Source: Chalara sp. BL73 (taxonomy: Eukaryota > Ascomycota > Leotiomycetes > Helotiales). From it: a DNA stretch of 64,000 nt. The position numbers and the translations under genes are program-made. Under the pieces are notes generated by a model that saw nothing but the letters and a program-made list of their open reading frames with translations, was not told where the DNA came from and did no database searches. Location of the stretch: positions 1 through 64,000 of the forward strand of contig CAKJVC010000197.1 of assembly GCA_918026815.1 (NCBI GenBank), given 5' to 3'. This document shows, piece by piece, positions 23,272 through 36,425 of this stretch (the stretch's first letter is position 1; each line of letters opens with the position of its first letter).

Positions 23272-25438
23272 CTACCTCCTGCTCTTCTTCCTCGCCCCCT
23301 CAGTCGGGACCTCCCCGTCATCATCCTCCCCGCCCCTCCGCTTCCTCCCCTCCTCAAGTAGCTTCCGCATCCCCTCCGTCTTCTTGAACCGCGGGTTGGT
23401 TGTATCGATCGCGAACTCGTGGCTCTCGAACACCTTCGCGAAACGCGGATCCTGCACGTCCAGCTCGAACCCTTCCTGCATGCCGCCTCGCTTGCTCGTC
23501 ACCTCCTCTTTGCCCTTCCTGCTTCGCTGGCTCTTCTTCTTCTTTTTCTTCTCGACGCGCTCGATCTCGTTGATGTCGAAGTGGTTCAGGTGCGGCTGGT
23601 CCTCCGTCCCGTCGTCCATCAACAGCTCGAGCTCTGCGCGCTGCGTCGCTCTGGCCGCTTCCTCAGCGTCCTTTGCCTCCCGCTTCTTCTTCCGCTCTTC
23701 TTTCCTCGCCGACTTTTTCGAGCTCGCCTCTTTCGCGGCGTCATTCGTGGCGAAGAACGGGTCGTCGAAGCCTAGATCCTCTTTCTCTTCCTCGACCTCG
23801 ACCTCGACCTCCCTCGTCTCGGCTATATTCGTGTCCGTTCCTTCCCGTTTCGCCTTTGCCTTGGCTTTCCTTTTCGCTTTGCGCTCTCTTTCCTTGCGGA
23901 CGTATGCTTCGGCGGTGGTTTCCTCGATGATGGGTTTGTTAGCGAAAACGGCGCCTTTTTCTTTCGAGCTTAGGCCGCCCGAGAACGTGATCTCCATGTC
24001 GCCTACCGGACCAGTTGGCTTCTTGGATGGTTTCGTGGGCTCGTCTGGCAAGCCGAGGGCGGCGCGCATTTTTTGCCTTGCGAGCTCTTTCTTGCTTGGT
24101 TTCGGCGCTGCTTCTTCTTCCTCCTCTGGCTTCTCTCCTTCCTGAGCTTCTTCAAAGTCCTCCTCACCGTCGTCATCCTCGGAATCACTGCCTAGATATG
24201 CACGTAGGTCGTTCTCCCCGATGTCTGCTCTGCTGCCGGTGAACGCGCGCTTAATGGCGTCTTTGCGTGTAGCTTCTTCCGGATCTTGGTCCCATGTAAG
24301 TTTTACCTTCGAGTGTTGCAGGGCGTCGGTGGTGAATTCCGCGGGCCTGTAGTCGGAGGGTAGTTCTGCGCATTCGTCTCGTGGCTTGTCTTCGAATTCG
24401 GTGCCGTCGGGGATGAAACGGAGATCGAAGAAGTTGGCTGAGGAGAGGTATTCTTTGCCATCTGTATGCTCGTACAGCTTCTCGGCGGTGTCATTGTCTG
24501 AACAGATGACTACTGCATAGTAGTACCGTAGCCGTTCGAGTTGGTATTGTCGTAATGCCGTGCTGTCAAAATCTATAGCTTCATCCTCTTTAATCAGATC
24601 TTTCTTAATCTTCTCCTCGTCATCCTCGTCATCACTATCTTGCTCATCCTCCGAATCTTCTTCTAAATCGTCTGGACCATTATCCTCCTGTTTCTTGGCG
24701 AATATCTCCTTGGGTGGTCCCTCCAATTCCTCACGCTCCATGCGCTCCTTGCCAAATTCGCTCTGATAGATTGAGATCTTCTTAATACTGCCACTGATTG
24801 GGAGGAAGCTTTGGAAGACTGCCATCAAATCAACCGCTCTTATGTTATCCCAGTCTAGATTGACAACTGCGATTCTAGATGTAACTTCGCCCATTTCCAC
24901 GCCTTGTTGTTCGGCGGCCATATCAGGAAACTCTGGCTCTTCGATCTCGACCCCGCCATCCTCATCATCGTCGCTATCGCTGTCATCCTCTTCTGAAGAC
25001 GAAGATTCTTCTACGATTGCATATTAGCAATTGCTCCTCTGCAAAAAGGTAATTGAGCAGCCGCAAATTGTTAACAAGTATCAAAAACCTACCCTCAAGC
25101 GCAGCATCAGCCTTCCTCAACTCTTTCTCCACAACATCATCGTCCTCTACCTCAATATCTGCCTCATCCTCATCCTCATCCTCCTCAGGCAAATACAGCC
25201 GTTCCAGGACCTTCTTCTTTCCCCCACTACTCAATTTTCTGCCATACCTATCCACTTTTGCCGTGTTAGAGAATTCCTCATCCTTGAGCATGCGCGAAAA
25301 GCGCTTGTCGACTGTGGTACGGGTCTGCTTCTTGGACGGCAGGCGGAAGCGTGGATCGGTAGTGAAGCTGGAGAAACGGGGATCGCTAGGCGCGGAGGCG
25401 CCCGAGGGGGTTCCTTTGGGCTTTTTTTGTTTTGGCAT
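23272..25438 (-). CDS. ESF1: ESF1 pre-rRNA processing factor (694 aa)
   Basis: Two exons, 25438-25093 and 25010-23272, with an 82-nt intron. The N-terminus (DPRFSSFTTDPRFRLPSKK, KVDRYGR) and the RRM-like segment beginning SRIAVVNLDWDNIRAVDLM are typical of ESF1. Long acidic and Lys-rich coiled stretches follow, and the C-terminus has the NUC153 signature LDVQDPRFAKVFESHEFAID with a KKSRR nuclear-type tail. ESF1 is a nucleolar protein needed for early 18S rRNA processing in the small-subunit processome. The acidic/basic bias produces long antisense open frames on the plus strand, which are shadows. Size agrees with the family. Confidence 0.95.
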
Positions 25439-28271
25439 TATGTCTGAAGATCGTGTATGTGAGGGGGATGCTCAGTGAGATTGAGTCGCAGCTCGAACTT
25501 TTTTATTTTTCTGCCGTGGGGTCGTAGGAGATGTGCTGGATACGGATTAGCGTTGGATTGGGTCTCCCATCAGCTGGGGCAAATCACGATTATACAAAGG
25601 TTAATTGGGTTGTAGATATCTCTTGTACATAATTCTGAGGAATTGGATTCATGCAACAGGGCAATCTCAAATAGAATAGTGTATGCAGCGCAGCAAGAAG
25701 CAACAGTGTGGGCGAAGGAATCAGTGTAAAAAGGCGGTCAACCCAATTTCGATAGTCAAGGTCTGGATTAGAGGAACTCGAGAAATATAGTAAATTGTTT
25801 ATTACATTGATATCTCCCAGCACGAAACAAGCCGGTAGGATCTTCGGCTGAATAGCCTTTGCTCAAACATTACGGATGGCGGCCTATACAGCAGAAATCA
25901 TCTACACTCTGAATAACCCCAATATGGTTAGACCTCCATATCCCAAATTCTCTTCTTCACACCCCGCTGAGCGAGATAGCAATGAAAAGAGGTTCGCATC
26001 GTCTGGCGGCAGTGTAATGCCAGAGACACAGTCCAGATCACCATAGGCAAGCCCAGAGGGAGATCCGGGGGTGGTAAAAATAAGAATAATCAATGTGATG
26101 GTCTATGACCATCTTTCAGAGATTAAACTGAAAAGAACAGATACTACACTTGATCTAAGCCAATAGGCAAAGAGAGCTAAAGAGAAGAAGAAAAAAAAGG
26201 GAAAAAGAGGGAGAGGAGCTGCACCTTTATACCCTGGAAGAGTGGAGCATCTGCTAGCGTGAATCACTTCGAACGCCTGAGGCAGAAGCAGGCACCAGCC
26301 TCAGCCTTTTGCCAGGCACCAAAAAAGTTAATCACATAATTTCCTATTCCAGACTAGTGATTGCGCTAGCAACTAACCCATTCCACGGCTATAAATCAAC
26401 CGCTCCTCCCTCTCTGACTCTCTTTTCTTTTCTTCTTCATACTTACCTTCTTGACAGCGCTGTAGCTCATGAATTACAGGCTGGCAGTACAAGACCTCCA
26501 TTGCACATCGGGGCGTCGAGAACTGTTGAATATCCTTCGGGGTCTTCATCGGGGGAATTTTTGATTGCTTCCATTGCCTCACGCATACTTTTTCATTGGG
26601 ATGCCAGCTTTTCTGGCGCTTGAAGAAGAATATCATAAGTGAGATGGATGTTGAGATGCTGATTTACGATCATCACTGCTCTGAGAGTTAGCTCGTCACC
26701 CCAAATCAAGACAGTTGTCCATGATGACCTGTTCCAATTTCAGTCCCATCTATATCAGCCTGCTCAAAAAGCCTATCCCATCGTACTGTTGTACTCCATC
26801 AAGGCCCATTATACCATCAAGCTCGAAGATCTGGCGGCCTCTTTCAATGATAGCTCAAGATGAAAAATGCCTCACAAGCTTAAAAATGTTAATAAGCTCT
26901 CTCCTCCACTCTCTGCGAGATCTTCAGTTTCTCTCAATATCTAATCCTGATTTCAACCGAAATCAATATATCCGTAGGATCACCATGCGCCATACAAATC
27001 CCAAGCATACTGCCAAGGTAGGTAATATATAAGGCTGCCCAACATCATGATCGTTCTCTTCCACGGTCGTGGGCTCTACAACAACAGCAGATACAAGTTT
27101 TAATTGGGAGCTGGCAGACATAGCCGTGGTAGGGACAAGCAGACCGAAGTAGGATCGGACAAAATGAAGGAACTTGAATGCGCTAGGCCACTTTCCACGA
27201 AATTCAGACGCTGCTCATGTTGGATTGAAAGCTGCTCTCTGCTAAATATTACGATGTTCCAAGGGATTTACTAACATAGAGGCCACAGCATCTTTGAAAT
27301 TGTACTACGCGCTAGATAATACCTGATTTCAAACTTATTGAGCTCCCTGAGATGAAGACGATAATATGTATCATTCTCCAACGAAGATATCCACAAGTTT
27401 GTTTCACGGTCAGATCGTGAACATTACTCTGAACAAGCTTTAATCCTCCCAATTACCCTTGTTCAAGGATAGCCTGCTTGAAGGTTCGTATGGACCTCAA
27501 TGTCGCAGATATACTTTAAGATTTCCAACCAATCGTGTAACCATCAACTTCCCAGCACGACAAGGAGATAATCCATATGAACTTTATTGTTAAAAATACC
27601 CTTCCAGATCCGGAAAATATGATAATGGAGACACGGTAGAGCGCGTTCTTGATATCGATCTCTTTGTCGTGATACAAACCCGCCGAGTCGATCAAAGCGC
27701 ATCATCTACCGATCGATTACATGTCGGACACACTCTATCAAGCTCGTCACGCAATGACCATAGAGCGCAAATATCAAGGCATTTCAAACCGGTCTCATCA
27801 GAGGCCGTTCCACCTACGCCCTAAAATACACGGACGAGTCCAGACACCGGAGTCTTCTCAGCCCAGTTCAGAAGGTGTTCCCAGAAAGGAGCACAGACTA
27901 CGATACCGCTCGATATAGGGCCTCCGAGAGGCATTTCAAGTTGGTTGAAGAATTTCAAAGAGACAGTTTGAGTGGATTTACAAGGAGCTGATTGATTTGG
28001 ATGTTGTGAGTGACAGGCAATTGAGAGGAGATCGATTGAGCAATCCGGTGATGCCGATTCTGAAGCAAGATTCGTGGGAGAGCAATGCCATTTTTTTTTT
28101 GCGAGTCTGCTCTTAAGGAAGAGGTGTTTATGATTAGCTGTCTTGATAATCTTGCAACCGCTATCTAAATGCTTGTTTCCGGCTTCGATTTGACTAAAAA
28201 GTATTCGCAAACTCAACCACAAGTGCTGCGCATGTATGAAAAACCAATACATTTATAAACCTATGGCCTCT
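25439..28271. other. 2.8-kb gene-poor region
   Basis: No open frame here has conserved motifs or good splice partners. Visible features are a purine-rich tract near 26166-26219 and a poly-T/A run near 28090. It lies between the ESF1 promoter (left) and the 3' end of the eight-exon unknown gene (right). A non-coding transcript or eroded repeat is possible but not shown. Confidence 0.45.
26166..26219. repeat. Purine-rich low-complexity tract
   Basis: A strand-biased run of A and G with GAGAA and AAAAAAAA blocks. Such tracts are common near fungal promoters; no gene assignment follows. Confidence 0.6.
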
Positions 28272-31200
28272 CTATCCAAGAATCTCGACATCGTCCGCAT
28301 AATAGCCGGTATCTTTCGTGAATGTAGGTCTCTCTGTCAAACATTCTGGGTCATCCACTTCTGCAGGCGGCCAGCCGTTCCTCAACACACTAATCTCGTT
28401 ATCTCTGTAGATCCTGTCTCCCATCAGCACCACTTCCACCTCCCTTGCCCAACCCAAGAAACTCCCTCGACTTACCTAAACAAATCGTTATTGCTACTAC
28501 ACCACCGCAAAAACAACAAAAACTTCAACGGCGTGATCGGAACTCCGACTTCCACCCCATCTCTAACCACAGGAAGTGTCCACGGCATGACTAAGTCGTG
28601 AAGCTGGTCTTTGGTGCGCAACTCACCTCGATCCATAGCCTCCATAAAAAATGGCTGAAGATACTCATGCGTAATCGCCTCACGCATAATGAGGAAGTAA
28701 TCCTTCCAAACGTCAAACGTGCCAGGAATAAAATGCCTCGTAAGATCCCACCCGCTATCAATCCTCTTCAGATTCCCGTCCGGCGTGCTATCTTCCCGTT
28801 AACTCGTTCTCGCCATGCTTGGAAGTGGCAAGCTGAACTCACAAGTGAAAAAAACGCCCCCGCTGCTCTGAATACGCCAGAAAATCCTCAATCATCCAAT
28901 GGCTCGGCTCCTCGCCCTCCCGCGCACCCGCCCACTCCCCATACGGCGCACACCAATGATTCTGGATCAACGCCACGGCCTTATCCTCCGTCACCTCACG
29001 CCAATCCCCTTCCACTGTGCCATCCCAAAACAGCCCCGCCCCTCTGGCCCTCAGGAACCGATCGATCTCCGCCGCCCGCTCAGGAACGACCAATTTCAGC
29101 GCCCGTTTCGGGATGCGCGTGTAGGTCGTCCATGGAGCCAGCTCCCAGCCGTCCGGCGCCGGGACGATTTCCAGATCGTGCCGCCTCAGCGGCATGCGCC
29201 AGCTCAGGTTGAAGTCCCAGTTCTGGATGGTGAAGAGCTCCGAGTGGTAGGTGCAGTAGATGAGGAAGGCTTCGATGTCCGGGAGGGTGAAGGTGTAGGA
29301 ATTGGGGTCGACGAGCGTCTGCAGGAACGTGGCGAATGTGTGGTGGTTTTTAAATCGGGCAGTGGAGAAGCGGAAGCTGATGTCGGGTTCCAGGAAGAAA
29401 TCTGTGAAGATTGAGCGGACGGTGGAGCTTTGCTGGGTTTCTATGGGAGTCAGCGAGCCTTGAAGAACGTGGAGGAGGATAGTTAGAATGGCGTATGGAG
29501 AATGCGGTTAGGTACCGAGATCGTAGGAATAGATACTGAGAGATACTGACCGGTCTCGGGGTGTGTATACTCGACTTGCCTATTGAGTATCCCGTTCGCT
29601 TTCTCCAAAGTTCTTACTTCCCACTTATCTTCCTCCTCCTCTTTTCCTTTTTCATTCTCATTTACTTCTGGTTCAGGCTTTAGCATTAACATCTTATTAG
29701 ATTCATAAATATCATGAATTTTCTGCCGAACGACCGCAAGTTTTTCAAGCCCCTCGAATTTATTGCGCATGTCTTGCATTACGGAAAGCACCAGTTGGAC
29801 TATCGGTATTAGATCGTCAAACGTCCAAGGGGAATACGTTCCCATGTATGGGTCTAATATCACTTTCATATCTAGGCGAGCGGAAGTGGGAAGCTCTTTA
29901 TCACAGTAATTTATCCATACATCTTCCACTATAGGTATTTCGAGTCAGTCTATGTGTCTCTAGAATCTGGATTGAGGGTAACCCGTTCGTCCCCGGGGCG
30001 GCCTATCACTTACTATTGCAATTCCAACGGTTCTGGTAACAGCAGATGCGATGAAGCTCAAGGAAAATCTCGTTGACTTCTTCCCAAACTGGAACTTCGG
30101 CGACTGTCTGGATGACTTCCTTGAGAACATCATTTGTCTCGACTGTCCAGTTGATCAATTGTAGAGTATCCCTAAGGATGAGATGTCAGCAAATCTGCTT
30201 CAGAGTCCCAGATCAGAAGACAGTCGATTGCGGTACTTTTCCGAGAGGGAAAATGATTCTTTCATTAAAAAAAATCTCACATATGTGCTGTCAGGCTCCC
30301 GTCCAGATTCCAAACTTCATCCTCCAACTCAGGAACTAATAGCTCTTCGCCTCTTTGAGGATTGTTAATACGTTTCGTCAAATAATATCTCTTATTATTC
30401 ATTTTATCAATGTCTCTTTGGAAGACCTTCAACATTTTATCCGCCTCGGAAGCCTGATAGTCTAGGTCTTCGGCGAACATGACCAGCCACCATTTTGCGC
30501 CTCTATGCAACCATTGAGTACGTTTGACGTCAAGGCAATAGAAGTCATCTTCTATCCCTATTCTTTTAATCTTGCCTCGGATTGGCAAATTGAACCCTCG
30601 GATGTCATCACGGATGCCTTCATAGTATAACCTGAAATTTCATCGGTTAGCCAATTCTGCTGGGTACAGATCGTGCATTGTTCCACCACAAAACTAGACG
30701 TGCGTGTTGAAGTACTCCACACAGGATACATACCATGTTTTATCCATCAACACCGCATTCTCTCTAAACCATTGCAAATGACTTTCCTTCCATCTCTTCA
30801 GATATCCAACCTGCCGATTACTGTTTGCTAGCCGATTCCTCGATTCCTCCTCAGGAGACACTATCCGTCTCTCAAGCACCGACCAATCTCCCATACAGTC
30901 TTCGGGTGCTGAATGAGACAAAATTATAGCAATACTCGCGTCCGCTCTCTCAATAGCCTTCTTCTTGTCATGCCACGCTTCCTTATGGTCTGCCCACCAT
31001 TCTCTGATCCCATTCAGCTTTCTCCTTCTACTGGTGACTTTCTCATCTACAGAACTCCATCTTAGTTATGACTTGCAATATTTGGAGGCCGCAGAATGGA
31101 TAGCAACACACCTTCACCAACCAGTTTCTCAAACAGTTGCTGCCCAACACTCCTTGCTTGGCGTTTTGTCTCTATATCTACAATATCTGCATCAAGCCTA

Positions 31201-31355
31201 CTTGTGAACTTGTGATACAAGGAGGGCGACACCGGGGGCGATTGAAGTAGCTGATCCTGCGCAGCTTTTTGTTTCTCGGCAACAGGCGCCTTCTCTTCCC
31301 GGAATGCATCCCAGTTGATCACACCACTCGAGAGAGGAGAATAACTAGTTGTCAT
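28272..31355 (-). CDS. Unknown fungal protein, eight exons (835 aa)
   Basis: I do not recognise the family. Exons: 31355-31118, 31046-30734, 30631-30281, 30171-30014, 29928-29551, 29458-28843, 28787-28476 and 28413-28272; every junction keeps frame. The protein is rich in Trp and aromatic residues, with a basic segment (RRRKLNGIREWW), a Glu-rich insert (KGKEEEEDKWE) near the middle and alternating helices; there is no signal peptide and no clear membrane span. The later exons are more GC-rich (28900-29400) than the rest. The first exon has two possible phase-1 donors (31117 or a few bases downstream), so one or two residues there are uncertain. Probably cytosolic or nuclear; no function is proposed. 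Confidence 0.75.
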
Positions 31356-32231
31356 AGTGGGCGAGATTATAGGATCACTCTAAAGGAGTGTTAGCGGGTG
31401 TTATAGGCTATGTTTAACATAGGCTTTGGAGACTCAGCTCCACCACCACATATGGATCGTATGCTTACTATATGAGTTGGCGAAGGAAGACTCTCAGATG
31501 GTTGTTGTTGACTTGAAACTCATTCCTGTACCCTTGAGTATAGTTCTTGTTGTCCTGAGGACGGTAGACTCTCCACACTTGAATACACTGGCTGTTGATT
31601 TCGCGAGTAAACTGATGGCTGCTGCTGCGGTGGCTTTGAAGCGTCCTCCTCCCTCGAAGACATAAATTCCAATGGTTAAGAAAGTCGGCAATAGGCCTCT
31701 TATGGTCTTCCTTTGACTTTTCTTTGGCCGTAGAAGATCTCCATCCAAGGAACCTCACGGGCTCTTTCTTCCTCAAAGCTACAACATTCGAACACATCTC
31801 AAAATACCAGCGGATAGCACTTACAGGCTACCAAGTGATGCAAACGCCTATGCTCTTTGTGGAAAACATTCTTTGTATTTTACACTCGCGACTTCACCGG
31901 AATGGGGAATATGATACAGGGGAAAGCTGTCAAAGAAATGGCAAGCATAGGAAAATGCTCATCTGATGTTATGTGGAGAACAAGGAACATCAGTTCTAAA
32001 AACTACGATGCTCGCTTGAAATATCATGATTATATTCCTGAGCTTAGTATTAAGGAATTTCTGACGTCAGAGACTTGGATGGAATCAGCCTTGTTCATTC
32101 ACAAAATTGAATGCAGGATAAAGCAGATGAATTTGCCTAGTTTGTAAATATGCCTTGAGAAGCAATACTTAGCTAAATTGTCTACCAATACACGTCTATT
32201 GACTCTCGAAGTCTATCTGCATGGTCGTAAT
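31356..32231. other. Intergenic, no supported gene
   Basis: Holds the upstream region of the eight-exon gene and the 3' region of the GlnRS gene. A 96-codon plus-strand frame at 31857-32147 has no recognisable features. Confidence 0.5.
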
Positions 32232-34198
32232 TCATTTCTTACCAGAATCAGCTTTTAGACTAACGATTCTATTCAGAACAATCTTATCGTCCGTACTATC
32301 TGAATCCACAGCCTATTTCAATTAGCAAGAATATTGTCAAGGGCAGAGCAAACTTACCATATAAGCCACCCGCATTGCCTGAAATCTGACGGATTCAGGT
32401 CCCCCCTTGCCTAGCTCCGATTCTCCTGCAGCTTCAGGCCATGGTGCTCTCGCTCTGACTTCATCGAATCCTGACTCGATCATAGCTTTTGGCCATACCA
32501 CCTCACTGTCAGGATTGATGTTATTCAGAAATCCGCCTTCAACGTCGTCTGGCTTCTCCGATTTGAAGAGGGCATTGTATTCTCGCACTTCAACGATCCT
32601 AGACCCCTCTGCAACCCAGTGAATGAAAGTTTTTGGCTTCTTTCCTGACTTATCATAGACTGCTCGAACTTCGGTCACCTTATCGCCATCCTTTTTAAAT
32701 GAGGTCACTACGACGGGATATGGTGCTTTGAACAACCCTACAGGTTGATTGGGGCTGAGACGGAAGAATTCTGGATCATCAATTTCTGAAAAATCTGCCC
32801 GCTCAATGTACACAGTCTTTGTCAGTTTAATTTTGTGGTTGCCCATTTCTCGAATGCCGCGAATTGGTGGAGCGAAAGGCACATCGAGCTCTAGCTCTTC
32901 GCCATCTTCAATTATCACAGGTATTGGATCAAGCACTAGCATGAGTCGAGGTACAGTCCGATCAAGGTATCTTCGTACTGTTTCGTCCAACCGTGATAGC
33001 TGAATATTTGTTGCAGCAGTCGTGACCCCAAGTTCGCTGACAAACTCAAGGATTGCACCAGGCGGGACACCGCGCCTCTTGATAGCAATTAGAGTATATA
33101 GTCTTGGGTCATCCCACCCACGGACAATTCCTGTATCCACGAGCTTCATTATTTTCCGTTTTGATAGTACTGTTCCCGTGATGCTTAGACGACCATATTC
33201 TCTCTGCATAGGCTCATACACTTCGAGTGTCTTGTTAAGCCACTCGTAGGATACTCTTGACTGAATGAATTCGGTTGTGCATAGCGAATGTGTAATGCCT
33301 TCGAAGCTGTCACACAGACAATGCGTGAAGTCATAAGTTGGATATATCTTCCAGGTATCTCTAGTACGGTGATGCGATGCATTCAGAACCCGGTATGCCG
33401 CCAAATCCCACATCTGAGGATTTCCATCTGTGATATCCTGCTTCATTCGCAAGAACGCCTCCCTAGGTTTGTATTTTCCATCTCTCATGGCGCGAAACTC
33501 TGTGAGGTTGTGTTCGACAGACTGCCCGGCATGTTCGCATCGAAATCGTGGGCTGGCACCCTTTTCTCCTCCACGCTGAGCCTTGATTGCAATATCTACC
33601 TTGGATTAGAACATGTTATTGTAACAGAACATTACATCCTACCATCACAATGGCACACATAGGCTCCTCCAACCCTTATGAGCTGCTCTGCCTTCTCGTA
33701 CAGTTTGTCAAAATTGTCGCTCGAGTAGGTGATCTCTTTAGGCGTAAACCCGAGCCATGCAACCATATCTTTAATAGCCGTAAAGTACTTCTCCTCCTCG
33801 GCCTCTGGATTCGTATCATCAAATCGTAAGTAGCATTCACCACCATGAAACTTTGCGAATCCAAAATTAACTGTGATGGCTTTCGCGTGGCCAATATGTA
33901 GATATCCATTGGGTTCTGGAGGAAATCGCGTGAGAATAGGCTTGACTGGCCTCTCATTGTATACATCATTTAGCCAGCCCTGGGCAAACATCTTCATTGG
34001 ATCTGGGGCTTCAAAAATATCAGGTTTGGCCTTGGGTGGTGCGGCGGGCTTGTCTGGCGCAGCAGCTTTAGCTTTGGCAGTAGCTGCCTTCTTTGCTCTT
34101 TTAGCTTGCCTCTTCTTCAACTCTCCCTTCGAGACCATCTCCCCAGTCTCTTCATCAAGCTGGAGCTTCGCCGTTTGTGCTACAATTGTGTCCGCCAT
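32232..34198 (-). CDS. GLN4: Glutaminyl-tRNA synthetase (624 aa)
   Basis: Three exons, 34198-33643, 33595-32358 and 32312-32232, with introns of 47 and 45 nt. The class I signature HIGH is at 101-104 inside [17 protein letters not shown], and the second signature reads VLSKRK at about 328. [20 protein letters not shown] is diagnostic for GlnRS. The enzyme charges tRNA-Gln in the cytosol. The third exon adds the expected beta-barrel end ([10 protein letters not shown]). The N-terminus is a short Lys/Ala-rich stretch in place of the roughly 200-residue appended domain of yeast GlnRS. The ATG at 34198 is the first in frame. Confidence 0.95.
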
Positions 34199-34875
34199 GT
34201 TAGGCGACTAATGTTGGGATTTGGATCTCAAGATGTGCTAATTCGTCTTTGCTATAGCTGAGGTAGTGTCGAGTTAAGGATATTCTTCTATGAAGGAGAG
34301 TTGCGTTTATTATAGGGATAATGGACGAAACGGTGAGTCAACAAACCCCTCCAAGAAGGCTGTTTATCCTGAAACTTTCTTATCGCAAGGCTAGGAATCG
34401 TGTCCTCAGGCATGAATGGTTGTCAAAAAAAAAGTCGCTTGGTGGCTGGTATTTAGGGCTAGGTTATATCTAGTTAGGGTATAGTTCACTAATATCGAAT
34501 TACAAATTTCGGACCTCAATATTTGCTATATATAATCAAGAGGGGAAATTGTAATATATTGTGAAGTCTAGCGCTTCGTTTTAGAGCTCCTTTAAAATCA
34601 AACCTGATTTATCAAGAGCTTCTTTGGCTAGATTTATGATATCCTGCCACGCTTGCCCCCAAAAACTCCCGCGGTTCCTTGCAAACGCCAGACTCCGTCA
34701 TATCAGCCGTTAAAGCACCACCGAGTTAGCTTTCATTTCTGGCGTCATCTTCGTCCTGATTTGGCTTCTGTTTCTTTGGTGTTGGGCCTCCAACTACCGG
34801 TTCTGTCTTCGGCACCTCAGGGAGCCTAGCTTGTTAGTACTCATATATACCCGCGGGAAAGTATTGACAAAGCAG
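34199..34875. other. Intergenic, no gene seen
   Basis: Lies between the GlnRS start and the macrodomain gene stop. Includes a poly-A run near 34426-34434. No coding evidence. Confidence 0.55.
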
Positions 34876-35831
34876 TTACTCTAGTTTGGGTGTTTCCGCT
34901 CCCTTAGCCTCGACTTGTAAGTCGGGGATTGCCTCCTCAGTCGCGCCATTTTCAGCAGATTTGCCCTCCGTCACTTCCACCCATCCCTCTTCCTTGTCAT
35001 TTCCGCTCACTTCTTCGTCGCGGCCATCAACCCTGCCTTTCAATTCTACAGGCTCAGTGGATGGGAAGAACCGACTATAGCTACGTTAGTTCCAAGCAGT
35101 CTATGCAGGCCAGGAACTACTTACGGCAACCAGTCATTGTATGCGTCTACGTCTTTCTGTACAAAGGTGCAGAATACCACTTTCTCCAGCTTGTCTCCAT
35201 CTTCTCCCTCCAGGAAGTCTTTCACAGCCTTAATGGCTACTGGCGCAGCTTCTTGGCTTGGGTATCCATAAACTCCCGTGCTCAACGCACTAAAAGCAAT
35301 GCTCTTGCACTCGTTCTCAACTGCCAGCTTAAGACCTGTGGGTGAGGGAACTCAGATAACATCCTTGCAATAAATAGAAGTTGGACGGCATGAGAAAGCC
35401 ATAGTTCACTTACTAGTAGTATAGCAGCTTGTTAGATCCTCCTCGCTTTCCTCGCGCCACGAATACTCGTAGACAGGCCCGACCGCATGAATAACCTTCT
35501 TGCAAGGAAGATCATAAGCACCTGTGATCTTTGCTGAACCAGTATCACAACCATCCAGACCACGGCATTCCTCTAAAAGTCCCCAACCTGCTGCAGAATG
35601 TATAGCGCCATCTACTCCACCTCCACCAAGAAGCGACCGATTGGCAGCATTGACGATGGCATCAACCTCAAGCTTTGTAATGTCTCCCCGGATTAGGCCG
35701 ATGCGATCGTTGAAGGATTGGGAAGGTTGAGGACTTTCCTTTGGCAATTGGTCATCTGTAGCGGGAATAAGTTTCTTCAGGTGGTAGAGGAGCGAGATGG
35801 TAGGTATCTCATCCACTGGAATTATAGCCAT
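34876..35831 (-). CDS. Macrodomain (ADP-ribose-binding) protein, 277 aa
   Basis: Three exons, 35831-35414, 35335-35125 and 35080-34876. The macrodomain covers about residues 43-215: [17 protein letters not shown] with NAAN at 61-64, then the Gly-rich loop [10 protein letters not shown] at 69-78, and later [10 protein letters not shown]. These residues line the ADP-ribose pocket in MacroD-type hydrolases, which remove mono-ADP-ribose or act on O-acetyl-ADP-ribose. The C-terminal 60 residues are acidic and disordered. The ATG at 35831 ([10 protein letters not shown]) fits better than the upstream alternative start. Its start faces the METTL16-type gene, with about 590 bases shared upstream. Confidence 0.93.
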
Positions 35832-36425
35832 GGCGTGGAAATGTACAGGATAAGTATCCAAGGGTTGTTAAATTAGCTGGCTGGATCAGCGAATTAGGCA
35901 CGAATGTCCAAGTTTCCTTGTGCAGACGAATTCGTAAGCCTAGAAATCTATGGGCGTATAAATTACTTTGGTCTCGTCTTTTCTTCTGGACAAGGAATTT
36001 CTTCAAGAAACAAAAGTACGAAGAAGATAATATATCGAAGTCCAGCGAGAAACAATGGGAGCTTTCTTTGAGACAGCTGGGTGAGGCTATGGAAGCGGGG
36101 CAGTTTAGAGGGGTAATGAAGTGATGCAGCCTCTTCCCATTATTCACCCTACCACACTCCAACCTTCACTACCTCAACTTCAGAGCCTGGCATATGCTCT
36201 CAATCAATTTGATCTCCTATGTAGTGCTTATTTCCAAGCTACAGGAGAAATTTCTACATACAGTCCAGCCAAGTACCTAGTTGCGAACACCGTCATCTAC
36301 AGTATGATCACGTGATTTACATGCTCGAATGTCGATTCTCCCCGCCATTGAAATTCTACTTACAGACAAGCGCATAAAGTGATATTTAAATAAGTCCGAT
36401 GATTTGACCCTTGGTACAAATCGAT
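35832..36425. other. Divergent promoter region
   Basis: Shared upstream region of the macrodomain gene (minus) and the methyltransferase gene (plus). No gene is seen inside. Confidence 0.5.

Noticed and set aside
23384..24145. Long plus-strand open frame (253 codons, Ser/Phe-rich)
   Set aside because: It is the antisense shadow of the Lys/Glu-rich ESF1 coding exon; low-complexity composition and no domain.
27821..28252. 143-codon minus-strand frame
   Set aside because: Mixed composition, no domain, overlaps a poly-A/T tract and has no supported exons around it.
28598..29414. Plus-strand Pro/Arg-rich frames
   Set aside because: Antisense to the GC-rich exon of the eight-exon minus-strand gene, which has consistent splicing and better protein composition.
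34420..34445. Sequence TGTCAAAAAAAAAGTCG resembling the Tc1 terminal repeat
   Set aside because: Match is confined to an A-run plus a few bases; no opposite repeat or TA flank found.
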